Shown piece after piece: positions 1-7,750 of a DNA stretch of 37,832 nt. Each line of letters starts with the position of its first letter. Positions within the stretch are counted from its first letter, which is position 1. The notes beneath the pieces are model-generated. The model was not told where the DNA came from, did no database searches, and saw only the letters and a program-made list of their open reading frames with translations. The stretch is from Rhodoferax sp. (lineage in GTDB: Bacteria > Pseudomonadota > Gammaproteobacteria > Burkholderiales > Burkholderiaceae_C), in the NCBI GenBank assembly GCA_030685025.1, contig JAUXWC010000320.1, forward strand, positions 1-37,832, read 5' to 3'. The translations under genes were made by a program, and so were the position numbers.

Positions 1-1
1 G

Positions 2-97
2 GCCCAGGCGCGTGGTGTCGATGGCCGACAAATTGGCGAGCTGATTCACGCCGCGCGCGTACAGGCCATCAAGACTGCACAGCCCGATCCGGCGTAG
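2..97 (+). CDS. 3' end of a gene entering from the left; possibly CCA-adding enzyme C-terminus
   Basis: An open frame from base 2 ends at TAG 95-97. It encodes about 31 residues with an amphipathic helical tail (GRQIGELIHAARVQAIKTA) and looks more protein-like than the other two frames. The pattern of a Gly, then IGE, then an ARV-x-AI helix recalls the C-terminal tail of bacterial multifunctional CCA-adding enzymes, but this is family memory over a very short stretch. Only the fragment is visible, so the identity is weak. Confidence 0.3.
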   Translation, partial: AQARGVDGRQIGELIHAARVQAIKTAQPDPA

Positions 98-242
98 CCA
101 CGCTCAAACGCCAGTTGCTGGCGCGCGAGGTGGCGGGCGAATGGACGCCACGGGCGCAGGCCGCTGGCCGCTGGCCGCTGGCATCAACATGATCAAGCAG
201 ATCGCCAAAGGTCAAGCCGTCCCCCGCACGGCACGACCGCAT
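98..242. other. Short intergenic spacer with a 7-bp tandem repeat
   Basis: No convincing gene. It contains three tandem copies of a CCGCTGG-type heptamer around 162-182, and a 21-base stretch (184-204) identical to the 3' end of the GNAT gene at 32985-33005. Confidence 0.4.
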
Positions 243-479
243 CTAGGCCGCCCGCGCCCGCCGCCAAATCTCGCGACCACCTTCCACGCTGACGCGCTCC
301 ACGGCACCTTGCGACTCCAGCCGCGCGAGTGCCGCCTCGGTGACTTCCCAGTGCGGTGCTGGCTCGGGCCAATCGACCCACCAGGCATGAATGCCCTGCA
401 CCGTGTCGGCGGCGCTGGGTGAGCGCTCCAGCACATGCCGAATTTGCAGCATGGCATAGAGAACCTCTTGCTCGTTCAT
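243..479 (-). CDS. Small hypothetical protein (78 aa)
   Basis: Encodes a 78-residue soluble protein starting MNEQEVLYAMLQIRHVLE. The composition is natural: a helical N-terminus, then a WWVDWPEPAP segment, then a segment (about residues 48-74) that could form a small winged-helix-like unit (TEAALARLESQGAVERVSVEGGREIW). I do not recognise a named family. The ATG at 477-479 is chosen because the frame upstream of it is Pro/Gly/Ser-rich and unlike coding sequence. It is transcribed away from the T6SS operon, and its upstream region contains the T6SS promoter. Its function is unknown; a role in DNA binding would be a guess from the winged-helix-like pattern only. Confidence 0.55.
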   Translation of the reverse strand: MNEQEVLYAMLQIRHVLERSPSAADTVQGIHAWWVDWPEPAPHWEVTEAALARLESQGAVERVSVEGGREIWRRARAA

Positions 480-538
480 CCGTGGATTCTGCCGCACAGG
501 CGGCGTGAAGGGAATGGGACAAAAGCCGCCCACCCCAT

Positions 539-554
539 GGGACAAGGCGGTCCC
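539..554. promoter_or_regulatory. Candidate upstream activator site 1 (GGGA-N8-TCCC)
   Basis: GGGACAAGGCGGTCCC is an inverted repeat with arms GGGAC and GTCCC. It lies about 160-175 bp upstream of the -24 element, a normal distance for an enhancer-binding protein site. Assignment to the activator at 29717-30718 is inference. Confidence 0.4.
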
Positions 555-633
555 TCCCGGCACCGCCCCATGCCAGGCCACGCCCGGCGGGGCTTGCGAG
601 CTTTCAACCCGGCGTCTGTGCGCACTTTGGGGA

Positions 634-649
634 GGGACCGAACGATCCC
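634..649. promoter_or_regulatory. Candidate upstream activator site 2 (GGGA-N8-TCCC)
   Basis: GGGACCGAACGATCCC has the same GGGA-N8-TCCC layout as the site at 539-554. Its start is 95 bp downstream, close to nine helical turns, so both would face the same side of the DNA. It lies about 65-80 bp upstream of the sigma-54 -24 element. Confidence 0.4.
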
Positions 650-713
650 ACCCCGGCGCCTGCCAATCCATACAAACCTCTTCTAAATCAAGCACATAGA
701 CCATTGCGCGGAA

Positions 714-730
714 CTGGCACGGTGCTTGCA
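714..730 (+). promoter_or_regulatory. Sigma-54 (-24/-12) promoter of the T6SS operon
   Basis: CTGGCACGGTGCTTGCA matches the sigma-54 consensus (TGGCAC, N5, TTGCA) at essentially every conserved base. The -24 GG (716-717) and -12 GC (728-729) are separated by exactly 10 bp. The predicted transcription start is near 741, giving a leader of about 80 nt before the tssB-tssC start at 821. It pairs logically with the sigma-54 activator encoded at 29717-30718. Confidence 0.9.
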
Positions 731-820
731 GGATGGCTACAGGCAAAACCTGGCTCAGCGTCTGTGCAAGACCGAGCCGGTGGGATCCTGAACGCGTTCG
801 ACTAAGGAGCGAGGTGCACG

Positions 821-3664
821 ATGAACAAGAGCATTCAAAAATGGCTGGAGCGCAACCGCCCACCCCGGGTCAAGATCACCTACGACGTGGAGACCGGCGG
901 GGCGATCGAGCAACGCGAGTTGCCCTTCGTGGTGGGCATATTTGCCGACCTGTCGGGCGACCGTTCCGACGCAAAACCCTTGCCCGATTACGCCCTGCGC
1001 AGCATGCAGAGCATCGACCGCGACAGCTTCAACGACGTGATGGCGCATGCGCAAGTGGCGGTGCATTTGGGCACGGTGGAGCGCACCTTGCCCAAGGAGG
1101 CGCCGGACGACCCCGGCATGCTCGACAGCAGCATCAGCTTTCGCTCCCTGGATGATTTTGCGCCGGTGGCGATCGTGCGTGCCGTGGCGCCGCTCAACGA
1201 TTTGTACCGCCTGCGCGGCAACATCCGCATGCTGCAAAACAAGCTGGAGTCCAGTGCCAACTTTGCCAAGGTGCTGGAGCCATTGATGCAGCCCGCTGGT
1301 CAAGCGGCGCGCGCGCCGCTACAGGTCCTCGCTGGCACGGCACGCAGCGGCACGCCGGATGCCCAAAAAACTGCCTTGGCCGCAGCCGGACAAAAACTGC
1401 GCGCCTTCGCCGCCACCTTCGCCGCAGCGGCCGACGATGCGGCGCGCAACACCGCCGCCACCAGCTTTGGCTTCCCAACCACGGCAGCAGTGTGGACGCC
1501 CGAGGTGGCGCGCCAATTCATCGGCCTGTTTTGCGCCACCGATACGCCGGAGAATCGGCGTGCGGCCCAGGATCAGCTCACCGCGCTGGTGTCCTTTTCA
1601 CAGCCAATCACCAGTGTCGACCTGGCGACTCAGGAGAAGCGCACCCAGGTGGCCAAAAACCTGGGATTGGCGGCGGATGGCAGCCAGAATGCGGCCATCG
1701 CGACCGAGGCTGGCGCCATCCGGACGGTGCTGACCGCCACGCAGCCCGACGTGCCAACGCCAGCCCAGGCCGCCGCGCTGGCCGATGCCCAGCGCGCCGC
1801 CCTGTTGTACCTCGGCCTGCAGGAGCCCGAAGACAGCGCCCTGGTGAAAAGCTCCGACGCCGAGGCCGACGCCCAACTCAGCGCCGCGCAGCTTGCCGAA
1901 CAACAACATGTGGCCGACAGCCGCTGGTTCGCCAACAACATGTTGTTGGCCGCCACCGGCGCGGCTGCGGCCACCGCCGTCACCGCCGCAGCCGCCGCGC
2001 AAACCAAGGCCGTGAGCGACGCCCAGACGGCCGCCAACACCGACTTTGCCGCCAAGCAGACGGCCGCCTCCAAGGCCGCCACCGCCGCCGCGCTGGCGGC
2101 CGGCAAATCGCAGGCCGATGCGGACACGGCTGGCGCGGCCGCCTCGGCGGCGCTGGTACAATCAACTTTCGTGCCACCACCGGCACCGGTCCCCGCCACG
2201 CCGCTGGGCAATGCGCTGCTGGTGTTGAGTGTGCTGGCCGCCACCGGCCCCAAGACCGAGGACGACCGTCAACGTGTTGTCGCGCCGCTGGGCTACTTCG
2301 TCACCGACATCCTGGCCCAGCTTGATGCGCCCGGCGCTGCGGCACGCAAACCGGTCATGGCTACCTTGGCGATTGACCAGCGCGTTGCCGACATCGACAA
2401 GCTGCTCAGCGTGCAGTTGCGCGCCATCATGCACGCGCCCAACTTCCAGGCGCTGGAAGCCACTTGGCGCGGCATGTTCTACCTGGTGTCGCGCGCCGAG
2501 ACCGGCAAGATGCTCAAGCTGTTTGTGTTCAACGCCACCCGGCAGGAGTTGCTCGACGACCTGGACCGTGCCGTTGACAAAGACCAGAGCCACTTGTTCA
2601 AGATGATTTACGAAGCCGGTTACGGCACCCTGGGCGGCCAGCCCTACAGCCTGCTGGTGGGCGGTTATGAGGTTGGGCGCAGCGCGCAGGACATCGAGTT
2701 CCTTGGCAAGATCGCCGAGATCGCGGCGGCCTCCCACGCACCCTTCATCACGGCTGCGTCGTCGTCCATCTTCGGCCTGGACCGCTTCGGCAACCTGGCC
2801 CGTCCGCGTGACCTGGAGAAGATCTTTGAAGGGGTGGAACTGGTGGGCTTTCAGTCCTTCCGCGAATCCGAGGACTCACGCTACGTCACCCTGGTGCTGC
2901 CACACGTGTTGCTGCGCCTACCCTATGGCGCCAAGAGTTGGCCGGTTGAAGGCTTGTCCTTCGAAGAGAGTGTTAAACCCGAGGACCCGCGTGAATTCTT
3001 GTGGGGCAATGCCGCCTACTTGCTGGCCGAACGCATCACCAACGCCTTCTCTTTGTATGCCTGGACGGCGGCGATTCGCGGCGTGGAAGGCGGCGGCCTG
3101 ATTGAAGGGCTACCGCTATACACCTACCCGATCTACCCGCCCAACACCGACGCGCAGCAACTGTTTTGCCCGACCGAGGTGTCTATCACCGACCGGCGCG
3201 AAAAGGAACTCAGCGACCTGGGCTTCATCGCCCTGTGCCACTGCATGGGCACCGGCACCGCCGCCTTCTTTGGCGGGCAGACCGCCAACCAGCCCAAGGC
3301 CTACCTCACCGACGACGCCAACGCCAACGCCAAGTTGTCGGCGCTCTTGCCCTACATGCTGGCGGCCTCGCGTTTTGCGCACTACATCAAGGTGATCATG
3401 CGCGACAAGATCGGCAGCTTCCTGACCCGCGCCAACGTCGAGACCTTCCTCAACACCTGGATCGCCCAGTACGTCTTGCTCGACGAAAACGCCTCGCAGG
3501 ATGCCAAGGCCAGCTACCCACTGAGCCAGGCCAACGTGATCGTGACGGACGTGCCGGGTGAACCGGGCTGCTACAACGCGGTGGTGTTCCTGCGCCCGCA
3601 CTTCCAGTTGGAAGAACTCACCACCTCGATTCGGCTGGTCGCCAAGCTGCCCGCCGCAAGCTGA
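821..3664 (+). CDS. tssB-tssC: Fused T6SS sheath protein TssB-TssC (947 aa)
   Basis: A single uninterrupted frame encodes both sheath subunits, normally two proteins of about 165 and 490 residues. Residues 1 to about 155 are TssB (VipA): SIQKWLERNRPPRVKITYDV, ELPFVVGIFADLSG and the SFRSLDDFAP motif. Residues about 156-485 are an Ala/Gln/Thr-rich linker, strongly helical around 365-445 and ending in a PPPAPVP stretch. Residues about 490-947 are TssC (VipB): IMHAPNFQALEATWRGMFYL, the ASSSIFGLDRF region and the C-terminal LRPHFQLEELTTSIRLVAKL. AAGGAG at 804-809 supports the start. In known systems TssB and TssC form the contractile sheath around the Hcp tube. It is the first gene after the sigma-54 promoter. 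No stop or frameshift separates the halves, so the fusion is direct observation; its effect is inference. Confidence 0.96.
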   Translation: MNKSIQKWLERNRPPRVKITYDVETGGAIEQRELPFVVGIFADLSGDRSDAKPLPDYALRSMQSIDRDSFNDVMAHAQVAVHLGTVERTLPKEAPDDPGMLDSSISFRSLDDFAPVAIVRAVAPLNDLYRLRGNIRMLQNKLESSANFAKVLEPLMQPAGQAARAPLQVLAGTARSGTPDAQKTALAAAGQKLRAFAATFAAAADDAARNTAATSFGFPTTAAVWTPEVARQFIGLFCATDTPENRRAAQDQLTALVSFSQPITSVDLATQEKRTQVAKNLGLAADGSQNAAIATEAGAIRTVLTATQPDVPTPAQAAALADAQRAALLYLGLQEPEDSALVKSSDAEADAQLSAAQLAEQQHVADSRWFANNMLLAATGAAAATAVTAAAAAQTKAVSDAQTAANTDFAAKQTAASKAATAAALAAGKSQADADTAGAAASAALVQSTFVPPPAPVPATPLGNALLVLSVLAATGPKTEDDRQRVVAPLGYFVTDILAQLDAPGAAARKPVMATLAIDQRVADIDKLLSVQLRAIMHAPNFQALEATWRGMFYLVSRAETGKMLKLFVFNATRQELLDDLDRAVDKDQSHLFKMIYEAGYGTLGGQPYSLLVGGYEVGRSAQDIEFLGKIAEIAAASHAPFITAASSSIFGLDRFGNLARPRDLEKIFEGVELVGFQSFRESEDSRYVTLVLPHVLLRLPYGAKSWPVEGLSFEESVKPEDPREFLWGNAAYLLAERITNAFSLYAWTAAIRGVEGGGLIEGLPLYTYPIYPPNTDAQQLFCPTEVSITDRREKELSDLGFIALCHCMGTGTAAFFGGQTANQPKAYLTDDANANAKLSALLPYMLAASRFAHYIKVIMRDKIGSFLTRANVETFLNTWIAQYVLLDENASQDAKASYPLSQANVIVTDVPGEPGCYNAVVFLRPHFQLEELTTSIRLVAKLPAAS

Positions 3665-3701
3665 GCCAGCGCCCCCACAACCGACATCAAGGAGTGAGAC
3701 C

Positions 3702-4283
3702 ATGGATCTGATACTGCTACAACCGGGCGACCAAGCCATATTCCCCAGCGACAACAGTTGGACCAACGGCGGCAGTCTGATCGACGAAAAAGGCATCAGC
3801 ATGCCCACGGTGGGCGGCCAGGTCTTGAAACTGAAGAACTGCATCGAACTGGTCTCGATACACCAGGGCATGAAGCAGCAAGTGACCACCGACGTGAGCA
3901 ACTCCGCGCGCACCTCGGGGCGGCCGGTGATCACCGAGTTCACCTGCGTCAAGTACGTCGATCGGACCTCGGTCAAGCTCTATGACTACTGCCTGCGCGC
4001 CGAAACCATTGGCAAGCGAAAGGAGCAGCCGTCCTACATCTACGTGCTGCGCAACTCGGGTGACAAGACCTACAACATCATCACTTTCGCGTTGCGCGAC
4101 GCGCTGATCAGCGAGATCCAGTTTCAGTCGCACCCGGACGACATGCCGACCGAGCAATTGAAGCTCAATTTCAGCGAGATCCTGTGGACCTACAACGTGC
4201 AACTGGCGGACATGACACCCAAGGGCAACGTCATCGCCGGCTGGAGCCTGGCCCACAACCGACCGATCACCCAGTTCACCTAA
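3702..4283 (+). CDS. hcp: Hcp tube protein (TssD), 193 aa
   Basis: Encodes the haemolysin-coregulated protein, whose hexameric rings stack into the T6SS inner tube and are expelled on firing. Recognised from the beta-rich Hcp fold pattern, including the central YIYVLRNSGDKTYNIITFALRDA segment and the terminal LNFSEILWTYN strand typical of the family. At 193 residues it is slightly longer than the usual 160-172. The start is fixed by AAGGAG (3689-3694) upstream of ATG 3702; upstream in-frame codons overlap the end of the sheath gene and are not protein-like. It lies directly after the fused sheath gene, the usual place for hcp. Confidence 0.93.
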   Translation: MDLILLQPGDQAIFPSDNSWTNGGSLIDEKGISMPTVGGQVLKLKNCIELVSIHQGMKQQVTTDVSNSARTSGRPVITEFTCVKYVDRTSVKLYDYCLRAETIGKRKEQPSYIYVLRNSGDKTYNIITFALRDALISEIQFQSHPDDMPTEQLKLNFSEILWTYNVQLADMTPKGNVIAGWSLAHNRPITQFT

Positions 4284-4337
4284 GTCCGCTTCAGCGCAAC
4301 CATTCCATGAGCGCGAGCAGCTCACCCGAGGTATCCC

Positions 4338-4724
4338 ATGCAGTACTTGCTCGAACGGCTGGCCAACGCCCGCGACAGCACCCAGGAGCCGCCGCTTCGA
4401 TTCGATGTGCGCGCCGCCGTGCGCCAGCAAATCCAGCGCGTGGTGAGCTCCCACTTCTGGCCCGGCGACGCAGGCCTGGAACGGATGGGCATGAACTTGC
4501 CGCCGATTGCCGGCTTTGGTTATGCCTGCGGGCCGGACGTGGCGCGCTACAGCGCGGCGCTGCGCGCGTTGATCCTCAGCCAGGAGCCACGCCTGCGCAA
4601 CGTGCGTGTCAGCGTGGCGGCCACCGCCAGCGCGTTGATGCCGTTCCAGGTGGTGGTGCAGGGGCAACTCGCCGACCAGGACGAGTCCGACACCTACCGC
4701 TTTGAGTTGCCCCGGCGGGGCTAG
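4338..4724 (+). CDS. tssE: TssE baseplate wedge protein (gp25-like), 128 aa
   Basis: A small gp25-like baseplate protein, expected to bind TssF/TssG and initiate sheath polymerisation. The centre of the protein carries the family's DVRAAVRQQIQRVVSSHF helix, a GFGY turn, and the LRALILSQEPRLRNVRVSV strand that matches the conserved end of TssE and phage gp25. The N-terminus is short, and I do not see the canonical LLNTR motif, so this is a divergent member. ATG 4338 is chosen with CCGAGG just upstream. Position between hcp and tssF supports the call. Confidence 0.88.
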   Translation: MQYLLERLANARDSTQEPPLRFDVRAAVRQQIQRVVSSHFWPGDAGLERMGMNLPPIAGFGYACGPDVARYSAALRALILSQEPRLRNVRVSVAATASALMPFQVVVQGQLADQDESDTYRFELPRRG

Positions 4725-4742
4725 GTCCAGCGAGGCGCCACC

Positions 4743-6554
4743 ATGCAAGCCTACGGCAACCAGCTCAAGGACTACTACCAACGCGAACTGGTGACCTTGC
4801 GCGAGGACACCCAGGCGTTTGCGCAGACCCATCCGGTCGAAGCCGGTGCCCTGGGCCTTGGCGGAAGTGGCGCGCGCGACCCGCAGGTCGAGATGCTGAT
4901 GCAGGCCTTCGCCTTTCTGACCGGGCGCGTCCTGTACGAAATGGAGGCCAGCAAGGCCGTGTTGGCCAACGCCATGTTGGCCGACCTCTACCCACATCTG
5001 GCCGCACCGCTGCCGTGCATGGCGGTGGCGCAGGTGCAGGTCAAACCCGATGGCGCCAACGGCGCGGTATTGGAGCGCGCACGCCAGGTGCATGCCAGTG
5101 TGTTGGATGACCAGGGCAACCAAGTGGTGTGCAAACTGCGCACCAGCATCGCACTGCCGCTGACACCACTGGCCGTCACCCACGTGGCGCTACTGCAGCC
5201 CGATGCCTTTCCGGTCCACATTCACGACGAGGCCACGCTGTCGGTGCTGCGCGTGCGCGTGACCCGCCTGGGTGCCGAGCCGATCAAGTCCTTGAAGCAT
5301 CGCGCGCTGCGCTTCTACATCGACCCGACCCAGAAGAACGCCTACTTCCTGCATGAATTGCTGGCGGTGAACCTGGTCGGTGTCAGCCTGGCCAGCACCG
5401 ACGATTCGGCGCTTGGCCGCATGCAGGGTCACGACTTGCACTGGCTGGGTTTCGCCGAAGACGAGGCGGCGCTGCCGGGCCGGACCAATATGCATCCGGG
5501 CCACCGGCTGTTGCAGGAGTATTTCGCCTGCCCTGAGAAGTTCATGTTCTTCGAGACCGGCGCGCTGGACCTGGACGGGCTGGACACCGGCTTCGATCTG
5601 TTCTTTCACTTCAACGCCCCGGTGGCGCCGGAACGCCAAACCACGCCCCAAGCACTCAAGCTCAATTGCGTGCCCCTGGTCAACCTCTACCTGCAGCGTA
5701 TCGACCCCTTGACGCTGGACCATGCGCGGTACGAATACTGGCTGCGCGCCGATGTGCAGGGGCACCGCCACTGCGAGGTCTACGCGCTGCAGACTCTCAA
5801 CTCAATCAAGAGCGATGGCACATTGCGAGACTTGCGGCCCTACTTCGAGATGGAGAGCGCCGCATCGCTGCAATCTCAAGACTATTTCTACGTGCTGCGG
5901 CGCGAGGAGAACCAGCTCGGCCAGGTCGCCGGCACCGAGGTCTACATCTCCTTTCTGGACACGCGCCACCAACCCACGGCGCCACCGCCCGAGGTGATTG
6001 GTGGCCGCGCGCTGTGCACCAACCGGCGCCTGCCCGAACGCATGGTAGCTGGGCAGGCTCTGATGCTGGAAGGGCCAGGACCGGTCACGGGCCTGGCATT
6101 GGTAGGCCGGCCTTCCCCCCACGACACGCCCGCCTTGATGGGCAGGCGCCCCTGGGCCCTGGTGTCGCAGTTGTCACTCAATCACCTCTCGCTGGCCGAT
6201 GGGCCGCAGGCGCTGGCCGCGCTCAAGGGCATGCTGCGCTGCCACGTCGGCCCGGCACAAGTCGTGGGCGTGAAGCAGATCGACGGCATTCGCAATGTGC
6301 AGTGCCGACCGGTCCTGCGCCCCTTGGTGCGCGACGGCATCCGCAGCATGGTGCAGGCCCTGCACGTGCAACTCACGCTGGACCGCACCCAGTTCGAGTC
6401 TGGCGGAGTGGTCTTGTTTGCCATGGTGCTGCGCCACTTCATGGCCATGTATGCCAGCGTCAACACAGTGGTGGAAGTGAGCCTGGCCACCATGGACTGC
6501 AAGCAAACCGTCAAGCAGTGGGCGCCGCTGGCCGGGGCGCAGATCGTGTTATGA
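4743..6554 (+). CDS. tssF: TssF baseplate protein (ImpG/VasA), 603 aa
   Basis: The large baseplate wedge subunit. Recognised by the N-terminal block YYQRELVTLREDTQAFAQTHP, the DPQVEMLMQAFAFLTGRV segment and LANAMLADLYPHLAAPLPCM, which follow the TssF family closely. The C-terminal block (ALHVQLTLDRTQFESGG through FAMVLRHFMAMYASVNTVVE) is also characteristic. Length is typical at about 600 residues. It overlaps tssG by four bases (ATGA), indicating translational coupling, as expected for two proteins that assemble in fixed ratio with TssE and TssK. Nothing appears truncated. Confidence 0.94.
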   Translation: MQAYGNQLKDYYQRELVTLREDTQAFAQTHPVEAGALGLGGSGARDPQVEMLMQAFAFLTGRVLYEMEASKAVLANAMLADLYPHLAAPLPCMAVAQVQVKPDGANGAVLERARQVHASVLDDQGNQVVCKLRTSIALPLTPLAVTHVALLQPDAFPVHIHDEATLSVLRVRVTRLGAEPIKSLKHRALRFYIDPTQKNAYFLHELLAVNLVGVSLASTDDSALGRMQGHDLHWLGFAEDEAALPGRTNMHPGHRLLQEYFACPEKFMFFETGALDLDGLDTGFDLFFHFNAPVAPERQTTPQALKLNCVPLVNLYLQRIDPLTLDHARYEYWLRADVQGHRHCEVYALQTLNSIKSDGTLRDLRPYFEMESAASLQSQDYFYVLRREENQLGQVAGTEVYISFLDTRHQPTAPPPEVIGGRALCTNRRLPERMVAGQALMLEGPGPVTGLALVGRPSPHDTPALMGRRPWALVSQLSLNHLSLADGPQALAALKGMLRCHVGPAQVVGVKQIDGIRNVQCRPVLRPLVRDGIRSMVQALHVQLTLDRTQFESGGVVLFAMVLRHFMAMYASVNTVVEVSLATMDCKQTVKQWAPLAGAQIVL

Positions 6555-7750
6555 CCGCGCTGGAAGAACACTTCAAGAGCTTCGACTTCCTGCAACTGGT
6601 GCGGGTGTTGTTGCGCCCCCGGCAGGCCGATGAACCGGCGCCGACGCCCGACCAGGCACTGCGTTTTTGCGCCGACCTGAGTGCCGCGTTTCCCGGGCGC
6701 AACGCCAGCGCACTGTCCTGGCTGCCCGGGCCCGGCGCGCCGGATTGGCTGAACTTGCAAGACGCCACCGACCCGCCGACCGCCCCAGCCCGGGTCCAGA
6801 TCAGCACGCCCGATTTCTGCGTGGGCAGCGTGCTCGGTCCCTTGCCCGAGGCGTTCCTCGAATGGATGCGCGATCTGGAGCGCCTTGGCCAAGTCGGCAT
6901 GCGCGACTTTCTGGACCTCTTCAACCACCGCATCAATGTGTTGCGCTACCGGGCGCGCGCCGAGTTCGAGCCGGGCCTGAACAACCAGTTGCCCGAACGC
7001 ACCTTGCAGGCGCAGTGGCTGGGCGCGCTGATGGGCGTGGGCAGCGACAGCGCGGCCAGCCAATTGCCACTGCGCGAACGCAACTGGTTGGGCATCGGCG
7101 AATTGCTGGCCAACAACCGGCGCAGCGCCGCCGGGGTGGTGCAGGTGCTGGGCGCACACCTGCGTTGCCCGGTGCAATTGATTCCCCTGACGCCAGCTTG
7201 GCGTGCGCTGGGCGCCAGCAACGAGCAGCCGCTGGGTCAGCGACGCCTGGGCCAGGACTCCTTGCTCGGACGTAGCCTGTGGGACGTTCAGGCCGACGTG
7301 CGGATCAACATTGGCCCGATCAGCTACCTGGATCTGGTGCGGCTGTTGCCGCCATCGGCCAGACAGCCACCACCCGACCCACTGCGCCCGCCGGGGCGCG
7401 AGCTGACGGCGCGTGAACTGCAGCGGCAGTGGCGCCTCGAACAAGACGCCGTGGCCTGCGGCCGACAGACGACGCTGGCCGGCGGTTATGACGCGCTTGC
7501 GGCCTTGGTGCGGCTGATGCTGGACCGCCGCCACGACGCGCAGTTGCGGATCATGGTGGCCGAGCGCGGCATCCCGCCATCGCGACTGACCGCCCAGCCG
7601 GCGCCCGGCCTGGCGGGCCTGCGCCTGGGCCAGACCGCCTGGCTCAAGTCCCGCAGCCGCCCCGGCCAGCGTCACCCGCACCGCGGAGCGCGCGCCCGCC
7701 TGCGCACGGTACGACTGAGCGTGCCCGCCTTCGCACCGCAATCTCCATGA
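6551..7750 (+). CDS. tssG: TssG baseplate protein (ImpH/VasB), 399 aa
   Basis: The smaller baseplate partner of TssF. Family marks include FDFLQLVRVLLR near the N-terminus, LEWMRDLERLGQVGMRDFLDLFNHRINVLRYR in the first third, and the LRCPVQLIP and LGRSLWDVQADVRINIGPISYLDL segments. Start ATG 6551 overlaps the tssF stop (ATGA), and the end overlaps the vgrG start in the same way (7747-7750), so three genes are coupled. The last 40 or so residues are unusually basic and Arg/Pro-rich (KSRSRPGQRHPHRGARARLR), beyond the canonical core. Confidence 0.92.
   Translation: MTALEEHFKSFDFLQLVRVLLRPRQADEPAPTPDQALRFCADLSAAFPGRNASALSWLPGPGAPDWLNLQDATDPPTAPARVQISTPDFCVGSVLGPLPEAFLEWMRDLERLGQVGMRDFLDLFNHRINVLRYRARAEFEPGLNNQLPERTLQAQWLGALMGVGSDSAASQLPLRERNWLGIGELLANNRRSAAGVVQVLGAHLRCPVQLIPLTPAWRALGASNEQPLGQRRLGQDSLLGRSLWDVQADVRINIGPISYLDLVRLLPPSARQPPPDPLRPPGRELTARELQRQWRLEQDAVACGRQTTLAGGYDALAALVRLMLDRRHDAQLRIMVAERGIPPSRLTAQPAPGLAGLRLGQTAWLKSRSRPGQRHPHRGARARLRTVRLSVPAFAPQSP

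Larger units (their letters stand above)
480..713. other. Regulatory intergenic region upstream of the T6SS operon
   Basis: The non-coding stretch between the divergent small gene and the sigma-54 promoter. It has no gene-like frame. Its notable content is repeated GGGA/TCCC motifs, listed separately as candidate activator sites. A further half-site (GGGAC at 516-520) lies just upstream of the first full site. Confidence 0.5.

Noticed and set aside
3717-5183. Long minus-strand open frame (488 codons) opposite hcp, tssE and tssF
   Set aside because: Antisense shadow in high-GC coding DNA; His/Gln/Val-rich composition and no recognisable domain, while the plus strand encodes clear T6SS proteins.
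6182-7741. Minus-strand open frame of 519 codons opposite tssF and tssG
   Set aside because: Shadow; composition unlike protein and both plus-strand genes are well supported.
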